Positions 50,805 through 59,106 of a stretch of 64,000 bases of DNA are shown here, piece by piece. This DNA is from Paraflavitalea pollutisoli (lineage in GTDB: Bacteria; Bacteroidota; Bacteroidia; Chitinophagales; Chitinophagaceae), in NCBI RefSeq assembly GCF_029360705.1, contig NZ_JARKMX010000003.1, positions 186,001-250,000 of the forward strand. Direction: 5' to 3'. Position 1 is the first letter of the stretch; each line of letters begins with the position of its first letter. The translations under genes were made by a program, and so were the position numbers. The notes under the pieces are model-generated. The model did not search any database. It was not told where the DNA came from and saw only the letters and a list, made by a program, of their open reading frames with translations.

Positions 50805-51113
50805 TTAGGCGCGTTTGTGCTGTGGCAGCACAAATAAACGAACGATGCTGTGCGCGATGAGCGAAAGCGCAAAGGCAACGACGATCAGCAGCACCTGTTT
50901 GAAAGGCGTGTCGAAGATGTCGATGATCGATGATTCGCCTTTACCGGCATACAAGACAGCGATCAGGTACCCAAAAGCGCCGGTCAGCCAAAGGGTGAGG
51001 TGAGACAGAAAATACCGCGTTTTTTTAACGCCGCCGCCACCAAAACTGGTGAACAGCATGATGACATGTGACAAGAAACAAAGGGCCATCAGGACAAGCA
51101 GTGTGGTCAGCAT
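50805..51113 (-). CDS. Small three-helix membrane protein
   Basis: A 102-residue protein with three hydrophobic helices: TTLLVLMALCFLSHVIMLFT, LSHLTLWLTGAFGYLIAVLY and QVLLIVVAFALSLIAHSIVR. It has charged connecting loops (GESSIIDIFDTPFK). No family is recognised. It is followed on the same strand by the lipoprotein gene after about 260 bp, so a shared operon is doubtful. Confidence 0.5.
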   Translation of the reverse strand: MLTTLLVLMALCFLSHVIMLFTSFGGGGVKKTRYFLSHLTLWLTGAFGYLIAVLYAGKGESSIIDIFDTPFKQVLLIVVAFALSLIAHSIVRLFVLPQHKRA

Positions 51114-51258
51114 AAGAGAGGTTTTTACATGTTACCCAATAAATAAAACAACAGATGCAGTTGCGGGTTACCGTATGGTGGGTCCGCTTCGAAATTCAAT
51201 ATAGTTATTTTTTGGATATTTCAAAACCTCCCGCTGCTCCATCCTAAACCGGCAGCAA

Positions 51259-51300
51259 CAAAAAAGCGAATTAACCTGGCCGTTATGGGTTATTCCGCTT
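51259..51300 (-). terminator. Terminator of the TonB/MauG/molybdopterin transcript
   Basis: On the minus strand AAGCGGAATAACC pairs imperfectly with GGTTAATTCGCTT, and TTTTTTG follows. It begins 20 bp after the stop of the molybdopterin-domain gene and would end the operon. Confidence 0.5.
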
Positions 51301-51319
51301 CGTATTCGGGCATTTTTGA

Positions 51320-51817
51320 TCAGTCCTTGGCAAACCGGATCACCATTTCTACCACCTGCTGGCAGCTCCGGGCAGGGCGTTTTTCGCCAGGCACCACCAA
51401 CCGGAAAGGACCTTTGCCGGCAGGTAACGCATTGCCTTCCAATTGGTAGGCAAGGATGGCCTGCTTGTCGGTAAAAGCCGCATCGAGCTCGGCCAGGGAA
51501 AACAATACCTCGTAACCGTCGGCACATTTTACGAGTAAAAACTTGGCGAGATTTTCCCCATGCAATTGCTGACCTGTGGTGACGCCGGCCAGGGTTAAAA
51601 TGTCGGATACAGCTACTCCGGTATAAGGGTGCTCCTTCCCGTCACGGTCTTTCAGAACGGCGGTAGCGGGCTTCATTTTCTGCAGGTCTTCCAGCGATAA
51701 TTGTAAGGGCTTGGTTACTTCACCGCTGACTTTTACGGTCGCGCGATCCTGCGCAAAGAGCGTTTGAAAGCTAAGCAGGCTGGTCAGTAATAAGAGGAAC
51801 AGTGTACGTATGCGCAT
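51320..51817 (-). CDS. Exported molybdopterin-oxidoreductase-domain protein
   Basis: A 165-residue exported protein: signal peptide (MRIRTLFLLLLTSLLSFQTL...FAQ) and one sulfite-oxidase-type molybdopterin domain. Seen: VKVSGEVTKPLQLSLEDLQK, YTGVAVSDILTLAGVTTGQQ and LLVKCADGYEVLFSLAELDA, with the family's GKGPFRLVVPGEKRPARSC near the end. It is only the cofactor-binding core, so a small stand-alone type. It follows the di-haem peroxidase gene after 4 bp and a TonB receptor upstream of that, with a ModE-type regulator nearby, suggesting a molybdenum-linked function. Confidence 0.8.
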   Translation of the reverse strand: MRIRTLFLLLLTSLLSFQTLFAQDRATVKVSGEVTKPLQLSLEDLQKMKPATAVLKDRDGKEHPYTGVAVSDILTLAGVTTGQQLHGENLAKFLLVKCADGYEVLFSLAELDAAFTDKQAILAYQLEGNALPAGKGPFRLVVPGEKRPARSCQQVVEMVIRFAKD

Positions 51818-51821
51818 GATG

Positions 51822-52919
51822 TTATGGTATGAATGGATTGGAAAAACGTTTGTCCTGTATAAAAGATGAATCGGTCAGCAGGTGCAGAAAGGCCAGCAGG
51901 TCTTTTCTCTCCGCTGTCGTGAGCCCGAGTTGCAGATCTCCGCGCCCGCTCATAGCGCTGCCCATACCCCCCTGGTTGCCCTGCAGAAAAGTACTCAGCG
52001 TTTCGCTGGGTTGAATATGCTCATTGTAATGATCCACGACGTCCTCCAGGTTGGCAAAGCGGCCATCGTGCATATAAGGCGCTGTAAGAGCTATGTTGCG
52101 CAAGGTTGCTACCCGGAATCGACCGCGGTCGATGGATTGTCCCGTGATCACCTCGCGCCCTTTATCAGCGGGCACGGTGTCGAGCCCATTGTTGTGAAAC
52201 AACTCGATAAAAGTTTTCGGCCCGCCATGACAGTGTCCGCAGGAAGCACCACGGATATTTTTTTCGGCATTGGGATTGGAGAAGAACAGTTGTAGGCCGT
52301 TCAGCTCCGACGTGGTGGGCTGGTACTCACCCCGCAGGTATTGGTCATATTTCGAATTGGCTGAGATCAGTGTACGCTCAAACTGAGCCAGCGCCTGCAC
52401 GATCCGCTGACCGGTAATCTGCGGCGTTCCAAAAGCCTGCGCAAACAGGGAGGCATACCGGCCATCCGCCTGTAGTTTTTGCGCCGATACGGCCAATGAC
52501 TGACCCATTTCATGCGGGTCCGTCAGTGGGAAGCTGGCCTGCGCTTCCAATCCTTTCGCCCGCCCATCCCAAAAGAAGTTGCGCACCCACAACAGGTTCG
52601 CCAGCGACATGGCGTTGCGGGGGGTAGGGGTGTCGTCCACCCCTTGGCTGAAGCGCAACCCATCGGTAAACGCTTTAGCCTGTTGGTGACAGGTAGCGCA
52701 GGAAACACGGTTGTTGGCCGACAGCCTGGTTTCGTAAAATAACCGCCTCCCCAACTGCACGCCTTCTTCCGTCATCGGGTTATCGTCGGGAATGGAAATG
52801 CGGTTACCGAAATTGGCGGGGTACACCAGCGTCAACGGGGTAGCGCGCCTGATCCCGGATGCTCCGAGACCAATCACCGCAGCGATTGCCACTATCACTA
52901 TTGCCAGCTGATGCTTCAT
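51822..52919 (-). CDS. Di-haem cytochrome c peroxidase (MauG/CcpA)
   Basis: A 365-residue exported haem protein with two CxxCH sites: VSCATCHQQAKAFTDGLRF and GASCGHCHGGPKTF. Family residues include NAMSLANLLWVRNFFWDGRA near 100, and RVATLRNIALTAPYMHDGRF, which holds the Met/His axial region, then EDVVDHYNEHI. It either removes H2O2 or, like MauG, oxidises a protein cofactor. A signal or anchor helix lies at the N-terminus (LAIVIVAIAAVIGLGASGIR). The start is 9 bp after the TonB receptor stop. It is in one operon with it and the molybdopterin protein. Confidence 0.9.
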   Translation of the reverse strand: MKHQLAIVIVAIAAVIGLGASGIRRATPLTLVYPANFGNRISIPDDNPMTEEGVQLGRRLFYETRLSANNRVSCATCHQQAKAFTDGLRFSQGVDDTPTPRNAMSLANLLWVRNFFWDGRAKGLEAQASFPLTDPHEMGQSLAVSAQKLQADGRYASLFAQAFGTPQITGQRIVQALAQFERTLISANSKYDQYLRGEYQPTTSELNGLQLFFSNPNAEKNIRGASCGHCHGGPKTFIELFHNNGLDTVPADKGREVITGQSIDRGRFRVATLRNIALTAPYMHDGRFANLEDVVDHYNEHIQPSETLSTFLQGNQGGMGSAMSGRGDLQLGLTTAERKDLLAFLHLLTDSSFIQDKRFSNPFIP

Positions 52920-52928
52920 AACTTTTTA

Positions 52929-54956
52929 TTAGAGATGGTACACCACATTGACAAAATAATTCCTGCCTGGCTCGGGGTAACCTTCCACCAGTGCATAATT
53001 CACACCGGCGATATTGTTGATACCACCTTCTATCGAGAAGTACTTCCACACCGGCACCAGGGCCCGGGCATTCAGTAGTGTAAAGCCGCCGGCCTTCGTG
53101 CCATAGGTTGTGCTATAACGATCGGCATTGTACTCGATATTTGCCTGCAACGAAGCCCAGGTCTTCCATTGGTATTGTACAAAGCCAAATACTTTGTGTT
53201 CGGGCACATCGGTAAACAGGATTGTGGGGTTGCTAAGGTTGTTGCGTTTTACATACGTGTAGTTCACACCGGCTTTCAATGGCGCGATGACCTGGTATTC
53301 GATACCCGCTTCTACACCCATGAACTCCGCCTCACCGGTATTCTGCAATTGACTCTGCCATACTTTGCGCGCCGAATCATACTTCACGTTGCTCACCATC
53401 TGTATGGTGTTGTGGATCTTGCTGTAGAACAGGGCGCCCTGCACGGTCAGGCGGTTGTTGAAGTGGCCGCGGTAACCCAGTTCATAATTGAGGGTGTATT
53501 CAGCAGTAAGGTCTGGATTGGGAATGGCGGCGCCCATGCGATAGGAATAACGATCCTTGGTAGTGGCAAACCTTGTTTTGCGTGCCACGCTCGCGGTGAG
53601 CACGTTATTGCTGCCCAGACGGTATTCCAATCCACCCTGAATGTTTACAGCATCATTGTTGTTCGATGGATAATCAGCAACCACTTTGGTCGTAGAATTA
53701 TAATCCTGCGCTTTAAGGCTGTTGCGGTTGTTGTAGCTGATGCCGGTCAGCAACAACAATTGGGGCGTGATCTTGAACTCATTTTCCACTCCCAGGGTCA
53801 GGGTATTATCGGACATGGTTCTCTCCGGCTCCCCTTCGTTGTGTTCCCGGTGTACATCCTGTTTGAATTGAACGGTAGCGCGCAGTTGATCGCGTTGTTG
53901 CCACAGGCTGTGGCCATATTCCGCGATAGCGCCCAGGGTATAGTCGTTGTAGAAGCTCTTGAACGCGTAGGGACGCGAGATCTTGGTATACGTCGCGTCG
54001 TCGTAGGAGTTGAGTTGGTTCTTGAACTTATCGTAGTACAGGCGGCCTTTGATATACTGGTTGCTGTCGATCTGCGTATTGGCGATAAAGTAAAGACTTT
54101 GTTTGTCCCAGTAAGGCCATTGCCAGAAGCGTGGGTTCTTGAACTGCGCATTGAGGGTATCGGTGCCGGTATAAACGGGCGTACCTTTTTTGCCGTGCTG
54201 GTAAATATAGCTCAGTGCCAGCGCTGTTTTTTTATTGGGCGTGAATCCCACTTTTACGCTGTATTTCTCATCGGTGCTCCAGGAGTTGTTGCGCCAATGG
54301 CCTTCTTCGGTTTTGGAAGGTTTGAAATCATTGGAGAGCGGAAAGGAGTCGCGGTTGAGTTTGGAGAAACCTGCCTGCACATAGAATTGGCCCAGGTTGC
54401 TGCCAATATTGATGTTGGTGCGGTAGCCGCCCGATTGCCAGCCGCTGGCACCGTTGAACTCAAACTTTTTGACCGGCCGGCTGCTGACGAGGTTGATGGC
54501 GCCGCCGAGTGCGTTAGGACCGTAAAGTACCGATGTATATCCCTTAGAGATATTAACGGCAGAAAGATCGAAGGTGGTGAAGCGGGCGAGGTCTACATAG
54601 CCATCGTAGGGAATATAGACGGGGATGCCGTCGATGAGCAGGGGTACCTGGCGCAGGTCGAAGCCGCGCAGAAAGATCATGGCTTCGTTGCGGGGGCCAA
54701 CGGCCGAGAGATGTACACCGGGCAGCAGGTTGAGTGCTTTGGAAACGTCGTTTTTGGCGAAGGCCTGCAGCTTTTGGGCACTGAGGAAGCCGTTGATGTC
54801 GGATTGTCGTTTGCTGATCACTTCTACTTCACCCAAGGTGAAGAAGCGGGGGGCAGTCGTGTCGGCTGAGGAGTTGTTTGTACTGGCTACCAGGGCATCC
54901 TGAGCCAGGCACCATTGTGTGCACAGGCAGAGGGCCCATAAGAGTTTTTTGGTCAT
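52929..54956 (-). CDS. TonB-dependent outer-membrane receptor
   Basis: A 675-residue receptor with a signal peptide (MTKKLLWALCLCTQWCLAQD), a plug domain at about 35-160 (EVEVISKRQSDINGFLSAQK, LNLLPGVHLSAVGPRNEAMI and FLRGFDLRQVPLLIDGIPVY), and a 22-strand barrel ending in YFVNVVYHL. It has no CarboxypepD-like repeat at its N-terminus and no paired SusD gene, so it is not a polysaccharide receptor. The downstream peroxidase and molybdopterin genes, and a ModE-type gene upstream, point to uptake of an oxyanion, metal or cofactor. The start at 54956 is chosen for the signal peptide. Confidence 0.88.
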   Translation of the reverse strand: MTKKLLWALCLCTQWCLAQDALVASTNNSSADTTAPRFFTLGEVEVISKRQSDINGFLSAQKLQAFAKNDVSKALNLLPGVHLSAVGPRNEAMIFLRGFDLRQVPLLIDGIPVYIPYDGYVDLARFTTFDLSAVNISKGYTSVLYGPNALGGAINLVSSRPVKKFEFNGASGWQSGGYRTNINIGSNLGQFYVQAGFSKLNRDSFPLSNDFKPSKTEEGHWRNNSWSTDEKYSVKVGFTPNKKTALALSYIYQHGKKGTPVYTGTDTLNAQFKNPRFWQWPYWDKQSLYFIANTQIDSNQYIKGRLYYDKFKNQLNSYDDATYTKISRPYAFKSFYNDYTLGAIAEYGHSLWQQRDQLRATVQFKQDVHREHNEGEPERTMSDNTLTLGVENEFKITPQLLLLTGISYNNRNSLKAQDYNSTTKVVADYPSNNNDAVNIQGGLEYRLGSNNVLTASVARKTRFATTKDRYSYRMGAAIPNPDLTAEYTLNYELGYRGHFNNRLTVQGALFYSKIHNTIQMVSNVKYDSARKVWQSQLQNTGEAEFMGVEAGIEYQVIAPLKAGVNYTYVKRNNLSNPTILFTDVPEHKVFGFVQYQWKTWASLQANIEYNADRYSTTYGTKAGGFTLLNARALVPVWKYFSIEGGINNIAGVNYALVEGYPEPGRNYFVNVVYHL

Positions 54957-54985
54957 GAAGAGCGTACTTTTAAGCGTTATTCCTT

Positions 54986-54993
54986 CAAAGATA
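54986..54993 (-). promoter_or_regulatory. -7 promoter box before the TonB receptor
   Basis: On the minus strand TATCTTTG matches TAnnTTTG, 29 bp upstream of the ATG at 54956. No -33 box is seen at the usual distance, so regulation by an activator is possible. Confidence 0.35.
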
Positions 54994-55408
54994 TAACGCC
55001 ACCGCCAGATAACCATTGTCACTTTCAGGGCGATTGGGGTATCGATAGTATTTTTCGACACCAGGTACAAAGTCTTCGACACCTACGATGGGTCAGGAAA
55101 CTGCCTGCTATAGCTTGAATACTTTTCTACTACTTGTACTGAGGGGGGTATCCTACCATAGAAGAAATCGACCTTTTGAAAACAGTAGGAGAGGGGTGGC
55201 CGGGCAAACCAGGACGGGTTGAGATAGGGTAGCGGTGGATGCGTGGTAGCCTCGTTTGCTGCTTGTATCCAGGTATCTCGCGTTGCCGGAGCCTGTCCCG
55301 CCACATGGCGGGATTGCCTCGATGCCTTTTCCTGCCTTTCCCTCGTTGCCTTGTTGCCTTTATGCCTTGGTGCCTTTCTTCCGTCTCGTGGCCTATTTGC
55401 CTTGCTGC
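54994..55408. other. Intergenic with repeat tract, no gene
   Basis: Apart from the TGCCT repeat tract described separately, this stretch between the TonB receptor and the ModE-like gene shows no credible frame. A strong site for the regulator could not be identified by eye. Confidence 0.35.
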
Positions 55409-55418
55409 CTAGTTGCCT
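55314..55418. repeat. Degenerate TGCCT tract, about ten copies
   Basis: TGCCT occurs about ten times in 105 bp at irregular 8-15 nt spacing, mostly as (T/A)TGCCTT. The last copies overlap the final codons of the ModE-like gene (its TGN* C-terminus). It is direction-biased: the same strand carries TGCCT throughout. It might be a slipped expansion or a cluster of binding sites; no hairpin forms. Confidence 0.6.
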
Positions 55419-55780
55419 GTTAACCGCTTCGTCTCCGCCTCCAAAAACTGCTGGAAGCGCTCACGCATGCCATGGTGATAGGCGATCATCGCCCGGGCTG
55501 TTTCGGAGAGGGCCGAGCCGCCGCCCTTTTCACCGCCGGTAGCCGTCACGACCAGCGGTTCTTTACTCATGGCGTTGAGCCGGTTCACAATTTCCCAGGC
55601 CTTCTTGTACGACATGCCCATGGCTTTGGCTGCCTGGTTGATGGAACCGGTAGCGTCGATATGACCAAGCAACTCAACAGGACCCGGGCCCCAGAAGCGG
55701 GTGCCATCGCCCTCGATCCAGAGGCTGCCACGCACACGGTAATTACCTTCTTTGAGAAAATCGCTGATAGATTGTTTCAT
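55409..55780 (-). CDS. ModE-like regulator, DNA-binding domain only
   Basis: A 123-residue winged-helix protein of the ModE N-terminal (LysR-like) type. FWGPGPVELLGHIDATGSIN with QAAKAMGMSYKKAWEIVNRL is the HTH and KGGGSALSETARAMIAYH the wing/helix region. The two C-terminal molybdate-binding (TOBE) domains of full ModE are missing; stand-alone forms exist and may respond differently or need a partner. Nearby genes for a TonB receptor and a molybdopterin protein fit control of molybdenum metabolism. Confidence 0.85.
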   Translation of the reverse strand: MKQSISDFLKEGNYRVRGSLWIEGDGTRFWGPGPVELLGHIDATGSINQAAKAMGMSYKKAWEIVNRLNAMSKEPLVVTATGGEKGGGSALSETARAMIAYHHGMRERFQQFLEAETKRLTGN

Positions 55781-55890
55781 GCTGCTCCTATGTGCTGTGA
55801 ATTTACACCCTTTAATGTCGCGATCACACGCGATGTGCTAAAAGGTGCTGCTGTATGTTTGCGGTATCAATAACAATAAATACCACGCAT

Positions 55891-56109
55891 ATGTCATTCC
55901 AGGCTTACATGGATAATATCCAGACAAAGACAGGCAAGTCGCCCGAAGATTTCAAGAAACTGGCCGAAAAGAAAAAGTTCCTCGTCAAAGGAGTACTCGA
56001 TCCCAAAGTGAAAGCCGGCGAGATCGTACAATGGCTGAAAGAAGAATTCGACCTGGGCCACGGACATGCCATGGCGATCTTCGCGTACTTCAAGGGCAAG
56101 CGGGACTAG
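55891..56109 (+). CDS. DUF4287-domain protein
   Basis: A 72-residue soluble protein: SFQAYMDNIQTKTGKSPEDF, KKLAEKKKFLVKGVLDPKVK, IVQWLKEEFDLGHGHAMAIF. It matches the DUF4287 pattern, a small helical domain of unknown function. A TATGTTTG at 55854-55861 is a -7 box about 30 bp before the ATG. The divergent ModE-like gene is 110 bp away. Confidence 0.75.
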   Translation: MSFQAYMDNIQTKTGKSPEDFKKLAEKKKFLVKGVLDPKVKAGEIVQWLKEEFDLGHGHAMAIFAYFKGKRD

Positions 56110-56436
56110 GGGTGTCCACAAGACGTTGACAGGCGAATGGACCAGAGGTTCCCTTGCCGGTAATCTTATTATGTCTACCCATTCAATAGCGCCAGGTCAT
56201 TCAGGCGTAGTCAATGGGTACCTTTCAGACGTGTGCAGTAATGGGGAAATTATAGTAGCTGATGCTCCCAATCGCAGCAGCGTATAGCGGTAAAGCACAG
56301 TAGCCGTGACTAGGCAGGCGGAAAGTGGCAGGTTTTTGTCGTATTTTAATCAAAAGGCAATCGCATCTTGCTTATCTTGCCCCGGCCAATGGCGGTTATA
56401 AAAGCCATGGGTCCCATTTACCGCATTAAACTCCAT
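56110..56436. other. Intergenic, no feature recognised
   Basis: No convincing gene, hairpin or promoter is seen. Open frames here are short and lack protein-like composition. Confidence 0.35.
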
Positions 56437-57294
56437 ATGATGAAGAGACTAGTATTGATCCCCTTTCTGTTCCTGAGCGTATTTGTAATGGCACAAAGCA
56501 ATGCGCCGATGTTGCTGCCCGATTCACTGGGCTGGCGCCTCGGTAGCCAGGCGTATACCTTCCGCCTGTTCTCGCTGGAAGAAGCCCTGGGTAAGATGAA
56601 AAGCATCGGCATCAAATATGTCGAACTGTTTCCTGGTCAGAAGATCACCAAGGCTGGCACCGGCACCACAGCCCCCAACGCTACACCCGAAGAGCGTGCG
56701 CAGATCAAAAAACTGCTGAAGGACAACGACATCAAAGCGGTTTGTTATGGTGTTGTAAACGGTAAGAATGATGAAGAGTGGAAAGCGGTGTTTGAATTTG
56801 CCAAAGACCTCGGTATCGAGCACATCACCACCGAGCCGCCTTTCAACCAACTGGAAACCCTCGACAAATTCTGCAACGAATACAAGATCAAAGCAGCCCT
56901 GCACAACCACCCGGTGCCTACTACCTACTGGCATCCTTCCATCGTGCTCGACCAACTGAAAGGCCGCAGCAATATGATCGGTGTATGTGGTGATATCGGT
57001 CACTGGGTACGTTCTGCCCTCGATCCGGTACAGTGCATCAAGCAACTGCAGGGCAAACTGATCGCCTTCCACGTAAAAGACCTGCACGTTTACGGCGTTA
57101 AGAATGCCCACGATGTACCCTGGGGTACCGGTGTCAGCAATATCGCCGGTGTACTCAATGAACTCAAAGCACAAGGTGTAAAGGGATATTTCTCCGTAGA
57201 GTACGAGTACCAGTGGGAAAACAACCTGCCTGCCGTACAGGAAAGCACACAGTATTTCATGCGTGTTGCCCGCCGCATCAATGCCGGCAACTAA
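56437..57294 (+). CDS. Exported sugar phosphate isomerase/epimerase-like protein
   Basis: A 285-residue xylose-isomerase-type TIM barrel with a signal peptide (MMKRLVLIPFLFLSVFVMAQ). Seen: LGSQAYTFRLFSLEEALGKM, KYVELFPGQKITKAGTGTTA, IKAVCYGVVNGKNDEEWKAV, HITTEPPFNQLETLDKFCNE, AALHNHPVPTTYWHP, GVCGDIGHWVRSALDP, LIAFHVKDLHVYGVKNAHDV and SVEYEYQW, where the Glu, His and Asp metal ligands of the family appear. The export signal is common in Bacteroidota and places the reaction in the periplasm. The substrate is unknown. The chosen start is at 56437, with a second ATG directly behind. Confidence 0.82.
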   Translation: MMKRLVLIPFLFLSVFVMAQSNAPMLLPDSLGWRLGSQAYTFRLFSLEEALGKMKSIGIKYVELFPGQKITKAGTGTTAPNATPEERAQIKKLLKDNDIKAVCYGVVNGKNDEEWKAVFEFAKDLGIEHITTEPPFNQLETLDKFCNEYKIKAALHNHPVPTTYWHPSIVLDQLKGRSNMIGVCGDIGHWVRSALDPVQCIKQLQGKLIAFHVKDLHVYGVKNAHDVPWGTGVSNIAGVLNELKAQGVKGYFSVEYEYQWENNLPAVQESTQYFMRVARRINAGN

Positions 57295-57340
57295 GCAGTA
57301 AGATAATAACGATAGCGGATCATTGTTGATCCCTGTCATG

Positions 57341-57416
57341 CAGCCACCCGATCGCTGTTCAGTGGGTCTTTCTATGGAAGACACTCCTGAACAACCCAAG
57401 ATCGGGTGGCTGTTTT
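57341..57416. terminator. Long nested hairpin with T-tract
   Basis: Outer arms CAGCCACCCGATC (57341-57353) and GATCGGGTGGCTG (57400-57412) pair over 13 bp. GTTCAG and CTGAAC inside pair over 6 bp, and GTCTTTC with GGAAGAC form an inner stem around TAT. TTTTATTG follows. It would end the isomerase message, and its symmetry may also stop the opposite strand. Its three tiers are unusually elaborate for a terminator. Confidence 0.65.
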
Positions 57417-57527
57417 ATTGTACAACTACCTGGTCGCTTTTCCTTTCCGGACAGACTGCTGATCGGTGGCTGCCTTAGTGTAGGGCAACCCAACCGCATT
57501 TCGACAATGTATTTCAACCTGCTTCAT

Positions 57528-59066
57528 TTACGCCCGCTTCACCAACCATCGATCCGCCGCTTGCTGCAGTTCGTTCAAGTCAACCGCTCCATCCGTCGCC
57601 CAGGCCACGATGCCATCAGGTCGTATCAACACCGCGCTAATGGCTACAGCATCTTGAATACCGCCAGTGATATAGTCGATCTGCCCACCATAGCCGGCAG
57701 CCCATGTGGCCAGTGAATCACTTCCAGCCACATCGAGCAACAGCGCCTTACCAGGCCGCAGCCGTTCGCCGATGGTAGTACTGTCTGCAAAGCTGAAATT
57801 AGGAACACTACGGCCCACCAGTGGATGGCCGGCGCCCAGATCGTAATGCGTATGAATACCCCACACCCTGCCGGCCATATAGGTAGCGCCATCGCGCGTC
57901 TGCATCAGGTCACGGATAATGGCATTCAGCGCGCGGGCCTCCGGCGTAGGCCGCATAATGGCCACCTGCGCCCGCGACCAGTCCAGCACTTGCGCACCCA
58001 GCGGGTATCTTTCGGCTTCATAACTATCCAGCAAACCTTCCGGTGCACGACCTTGCAGCGTAGCTGCCAGCTTCCAGCCCAGGTTCATCGCATCACCCAA
58101 GCCCAGGTTCAAGCCCTGGCCACCCAGGGGCGAATGAATATGCGCCGCATCACCGGCCAGCAGAATGCGCCCGTTGCGGTAATGCGTGGCTTGCCGCGCC
58201 CGGTCCGTCCAGGTAGTAGCCATGTGCAGCTCCGTCAGGGTTACATCGGTTCCCGATACACGCCGTAACACAGCCTGCACCTGCTCCAGTGTTAATGGTT
58301 GATCTCCCTGGTGTGCTGCACCGCCATCAAACTCCAGCATGTTCAGGTAACCGGGTTGCGATTGCAGGTACATACCGCCCGGCGTCAGGTTGCGGCCCGG
58401 TAACAGTTGCTCGGGGTCGGCGATAGTTACTTTGGCAGAGTAACCCGTAAAGGCGGGCTCGGTTCCCGCGAATTCAAATCTTGCAGCTTTACGCACCACA
58501 CTGCGACTGCCATCGCAGCCCACCAGCCAGCGGCCGGTATAAGAAGATGACCCTGCCTGCACAGTTACCGCATCAGCAGATTGCGACAAACCCGATATCG
58601 CCGCTCCGCGAACCATGGTAACGCCCAGCGATAAGGCACGCCGTGTAAATACGGTTTCCAGTTCTTCCATCTCTGCCATGAGGTGGGTATCGGTCGATCC
58701 TGCCACACGATGTCCCCATTGTGTGGTGTCGATATCGCTTTCGTAAAAGGGAATGCCAGCGAAATGTCCCACCTGTCGTTTGGGACCTTTCACGAAGATC
58801 TTATGCGGATCTTTCAATCGTTTGGGCACTTCCAGTTCATCCAGCAGGTTACGGCGATAGAGCGCTTCTACCGAGGGCGTGGAAAGCCCACGTATGCCAA
58901 AGGGAAATCGTTTTATGGGAGAAGAAAGCTCCTGCTGCTTTTCCAGTATCAGTACCGAGCAGTGAGCAAGCGCTAGCTCGCAGGCGAGGAACAAACCGAC
59001 CGGTCCGGCTCCGGCAATGATGACATCATAATGGGTGGTGGTGGGTGGGGGTGTTGTGTCTTTCAT
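57528..59066 (-). CDS. FAD-dependent aromatic monooxygenase (PheA/TfdB type)
   Basis: A 512-residue flavin monooxygenase from the ATG at 59066: HYDVIIAGAGPVGLFLACEL (FAD Rossmann site), GRWLVGCDGSRSVVRKAARF (DG motif), ILLAGDAAHIHSPLGGQGLN and LGLGDAMNLGWKLAATLQGR (GD motif), and a thioredoxin-like C-terminal domain (ALLLDVAGSDSLATWAAGYG, VLIRPDGIVAWA). Enzymes of this shape hydroxylate phenols, anthraquinones or antibiotics such as rifampicin or tetracycline; no substrate can be set. The AraC-type gene precedes it by 40 bp on the same strand and probably controls it. Confidence 0.85.
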   Translation of the reverse strand: MKDTTPPPTTTHYDVIIAGAGPVGLFLACELALAHCSVLILEKQQELSSPIKRFPFGIRGLSTPSVEALYRRNLLDELEVPKRLKDPHKIFVKGPKRQVGHFAGIPFYESDIDTTQWGHRVAGSTDTHLMAEMEELETVFTRRALSLGVTMVRGAAISGLSQSADAVTVQAGSSSYTGRWLVGCDGSRSVVRKAARFEFAGTEPAFTGYSAKVTIADPEQLLPGRNLTPGGMYLQSQPGYLNMLEFDGGAAHQGDQPLTLEQVQAVLRRVSGTDVTLTELHMATTWTDRARQATHYRNGRILLAGDAAHIHSPLGGQGLNLGLGDAMNLGWKLAATLQGRAPEGLLDSYEAERYPLGAQVLDWSRAQVAIMRPTPEARALNAIIRDLMQTRDGATYMAGRVWGIHTHYDLGAGHPLVGRSVPNFSFADSTTIGERLRPGKALLLDVAGSDSLATWAAGYGGQIDYITGGIQDAVAISAVLIRPDGIVAWATDGAVDLNELQQAADRWLVKRA

Positions 59067-59106
59067 AGTGTATGATTGAGACACAAAGTTGCGCCGGACT
59101 TATTCC

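Noticed and set aside
51168-51527. A 119-residue minus-strand frame overlapping the molybdopterin gene
   Set aside because: It runs in another frame through the gene's 3' part and its terminator.
53169-54869. A 566-residue open frame opposite the TonB receptor
   Set aside because: It is the mirror of the receptor's codon pattern, with no domain or start signal of its own.
55314-55418. A CRISPR array at the TGCCT tract
   Set aside because: Repeats are only about 5 nt and irregular, with no spacers or cas genes.
56524-57399. A 291-residue open frame opposite the sugar isomerase gene
   Set aside because: It overlaps the isomerase antisense and has no recognisable motif.
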